The position numbers and the translations under genes are program-made. The notes beneath the pieces were generated by a model, which was not told the origin of the DNA, made no database searches, and was given only the letters and a program-made list of their open reading frames with translations. A stretch of 64,000 bases of DNA from Diorhabda sublineata (taxonomy: Eukaryota > Arthropoda > Insecta > Coleoptera > Chrysomelidae), in contig NC_079476.1 of assembly GCF_026230105.1 (NCBI RefSeq), positions 6,834,709 through 6,898,708 on the forward strand. Reading direction: 5' to 3'. Shown here piece after piece: positions 61,404-64,000 of this stretch; the stretch's first letter is position 1; each line of letters opens with the position of its first letter.

Positions 61404-63144
61404 ATGGGAAGGTGTTGTACTGTTGTCTTAGTCGCCGAAAGGCAAGTAAGAATATAGGAAAAGTGGCGTTATTCAAAGTACCAAAAGCGAGTATAATCAC
61501 AAAGTGATATTCAAAATTAATGTTATTAACAATTAACGGTAAATTTTAAAATTTATGTAGTTAAGAAAATATATTTTTATTTATCTGGTAGAATAAAAAA
61601 TTGCGTAGTAGATGGACCTCTGCTCTGGGACAAGAATTAAAAGCTACCAGTTTTATTTGTAAATTACACTTTAATTCAGATGATGTAATTAATGTATGAT
61701 GATGTATGAATGTGAAAAGGTTCATTTGTGGAAGAAAGCTGAGCCAAAATCACATGTTATTCATGACGACAATGAAAACAATTGTAGCTTGCTATCATCA
61801 ATAATGATGCTTCAACTATCTCTGATATAAATGGCGATACGATAATCGATGATTGCAGCTTTAATTCTGTTGAGACAGAAACTATCAATGAAACAGTAGA
61901 ACCTGAAATAGTAAATCTTACAAACACAAATTTTTCTGAGAATACAAATACCGTCATTGTTGATGACAATTCGCAGGTCATAAATAAACCTAAAGTGTTT
62001 TCTTTTCATTCAATAGAAAGAATTTTAGAAGCTCAGCCACTACGTAAAAATTGTAGTTAGACAGTCATAAAACATACTTTTATTTAGTTATCCTACATAA
62101 GTTCAAAGTTGTAATTGGTTTGTCACATTAAAATTGATAAAGATTTGAAATCAACGGTAAGAACTTTAAATGGAAATAATTATTTCGATAATAACATAAA
62201 ATTTTTCTTTCGTTACAGATAATCAATGCTAAAACAAACATCGTTATAAATATGAATGTAAATATCTGTTCTTATTCGTTGGCGACGCCTCCAAAAGGCT
62301 CAAATGTAACTGCGGGATAGTTATTAGGATCATTAATACAGACTAAAGAATCATTTGAGGCGAGTAATGTTAATAAAGAAAACTGGAGTAAAAAAATTGA
62401 TATTATTATTGAAAATACGTCTGGAAATAGCAGTAGTACAGAAGTAAATACTGATGCTGACTCTAATAATGCAATTGATAATAATAACAATGATGATGAT
62501 TATGATGACGATAATGATAAAAATAACAATATCAATAATTACGATGATAATGATGATGATAATAAGAATAATTATTACAGCAATAATAATGTTAACGATT
62601 GTGATAATAGTTATAAATCTTGAAGTGATCATAAGGATGGTGATAATAAAAATGAAGTGTCTTTGAACTCGGTGGATCTTAGATATGAACACCATTATGA
62701 CATTGCTCAAACGAGAGATTATGTGGTCTCATATATTGCGGGATATGTAGCACATAAAATGGGTTGGTTTACCAAGTGCTTTGATTGCACAGATTCTATG
62801 CAGTCAACCGTAGTAACGGCTCGCGATAAATTCATTAAATTAATGGATAAAGGTGCATTAATTTATACTAGTGAAAATTATTTAATTTAATTAGAAGCTT
62901 GGAAGGAGTAGTATTGATGATGGTTGGTACAGAAACAGTACAGATTGACACAATGTTTGACATATTAGATGCTGATTCAAAAAGAAATATCTCGTTTTTT
63001 GTTGGCTGTGATAAGCATAAGAAAGAATTAACGAAAAAGATCATTAATAATTTCTTAATGATGCGAGGACATTTTCTTGTCAAATATTTTAATAAAAGTG
63101 CTACAGAAAGAAAAATTAAATGTAAAAATTCTAAATTATATTGA
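61404..63144 (+). pseudogene. THAP/P-type transposase copy 2, broken
   Basis: Starts MGRCCTVV, then, one base shifted, RKASKNIGKVALFKVPKA; after about 90 bp RRWTSALGQELKATSFICKL and HFNSDDVIN complete a THAP domain (C..C, W, C..H). The middle is an Asp/Asn-rich low-complexity stretch (62400-62640, GAT/AAT codons). Then YVVSYIAGYVAHKMGWFTKC (62720-62780) with FDC, MDKGALIYTSENYLI and SFFVGCDKHKKELTKKIINN up to 63144. The YIAGYV...C..C block and the GC..H end are those of P/THAP9 transposases. The catalytic core in between is largely deleted. Confidence 0.82.
62400..62640 (+). repeat. GAT/AAT trinucleotide-rich low-complexity stretch
   Basis: Runs of GAT, AAT and ATAATA codons. It reads as Asp/Asn on plus and as Ile/Val on minus, producing long but meaningless frames on both strands. 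It lies within the linker of THAP copy 2. Confidence 0.85.
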
Positions 63145-63646
63145 TAATAAAAATTATTTATCACTTTTATATAAATATTTAATTGGGTTTTTGAATATTT
63201 AACATGTTTTGTTTCGTATCTTATACTATTTTAATAAATAACATGTTTGACAATAATTTTTCAATTATTTTTTTTATCAATTATGTTTATCGTAATACTG
63301 AAAAGAATAGACAACATTTGGTAATTTTTAAAAATAGCAACAAAACTTCCCGCGTAAGAATTTAAACGAGTACTTCTTGAAAAATGGCGCACTCTATCGG
63401 CAAAAAATCAGTCCCCTATATTGAGACCATTCGTTTAACATTACGTTCAGACCAAAGATTATATATACGTTGTTCATTCAATAATCTTGGTTGTTTCTCG
63501 ATACATGATTGCAACTTAGTTTCAGAATCCAGATTGACAAACATTCAAAAATAAAACAGCAAAAAGTAAGCTTTTAGATGTGAGCCAGTCACAGAGGTGG
63601 CGTTGAAAATCGTCCTGAAATTTTCCTATTCCAGTGCACTTCGTGA
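63145..63646. other. Stretch without recognised gene
   Basis: AT-rich 3' flank of THAP copy 2; no supported frame. Confidence 0.4.
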
Positions 63647-63955
63647 GTGTAACGAACGATTGGTATCGACAGAACTTCTTGCTATATTAAGGTTAGGGCA
63701 AAAGAGAAACCATCAAATTCTTTGAAATTATACAATTCAGATTTAATCAAACCGTTCATAATATTTATTACATTCTCAGCCCACCTCGCTAACTATTGGC
63801 TGAATTGTTAATTTTTGGACAACAAAAAAGTTTTTAAATTCGTCCTGATACAGACAGGTAGCATCATTATGCTACCTGTTCGATACAGAAATATAAAAAA
63901 ATAGTCTTCTAGAAAATATTTTGATATTACTTGATTGGTTCAGTCTTGCGGTCAT
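63647..63955 (+). repeat. Direct repeat, right copy, about 310 bp
   Basis: Starts GTGTAACGAACGATTGGTAT and follows the order of the copy at 60921 with an extra 50 bp near 63700-63755 and a short inverted word (CAGGTAGCATCATTATGCTACCTG at its centre). The window ends shortly after, so the right border is unsure. Confidence 0.88.
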
Positions 63956-64000
63956 AGGTTCATAGGTTTTACAAGGATCACAAATAATATGTTTTATTCT

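Noticed and set aside
62351..62710. 119-residue minus-strand open frame rich in isoleucine
   Set aside because: It is the antisense reading of a GAT/AAT low-complexity stretch; the plus-strand frame belongs to the THAP copy linker.
1..64000. tRNA and rRNA genes
   Set aside because: No cloverleaf-forming segment with A and B box words, and no ribosomal RNA core sequence, was recognised by eye. A covariance-model search would be decisive.

Overview
The window is nuclear DNA of an insect: AT-rich, full of introns with GT/AG (and GC/AG) borders, crowded with decayed transposons of insect type (mariner, Tc1, Tc3-like, Tigger, piggyBac, Harbinger, hAT, P/THAP, Helitron, R1/jockey/RTE-type LINEs, copia, Penelope-like), and carrying a short CCTAA/TTAGG insect-type telomeric repeat. 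A beetle or another non-dipteran insect fits, but the order cannot be fixed from sequence alone.

Three host genes can be assembled exon by exon. (1) A DNAAF5/HEATR2 orthologue (HEAT-repeat dynein arm assembly factor) on the minus strand, 24658 to 314, seven exons, 849 codons plus stop with all intron phases agreeing. (2) Head-to-head with it, 299 bp away, a small mitochondrial membrane protein resembling UQCC4/CCSMST1 on the plus strand (24958-25446, two exons, 145 aa). (3) A Ly6/three-finger GPI-anchored protein on the minus strand, 41638 to 29139, three exons, 154 aa, whose second intron is a GC-AG intron proved by phase.

Layout: 0.3-24.7 kb is DNAAF5, whose long introns hold LINE ends, a 296-bp satellite, mariner, Tc1, Tigger, copia, piggyBac and Helitron remnants. 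24.7-25.45 kb is the divergent promoter and the UQCC4-like gene. 25.76-28.17 kb is a complete-ended but internally deleted Harbinger element with interleaved antisense exons. 29.1-41.6 kb is the Ly6 gene; its intron 2 holds a nest (Tigger inside a Tc1-like element between inverted pieces of a Tc3-like element), a 192-bp satellite and a long-TIR Tc3-like element. Its intron 1 is almost wholly one layered palindromic element that carries a cysteine-rich CXC/GCDTTS reading frame. 42.1-64.0 kb has no recognised host gene: R1-type LINE pieces against a telomere-like repeat, a jockey-type LINE end, mariners, two hAT remnants, two short inverted-repeat elements with target duplications, and two decayed THAP/P-type copies.

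The host genes have no shared pathway visible here, except that DNAAF5 and the UQCC4-like gene must share promoter sequence. Most transposon frames are broken. The Tigger copy at 31.4-32.8 kb is the best preserved.
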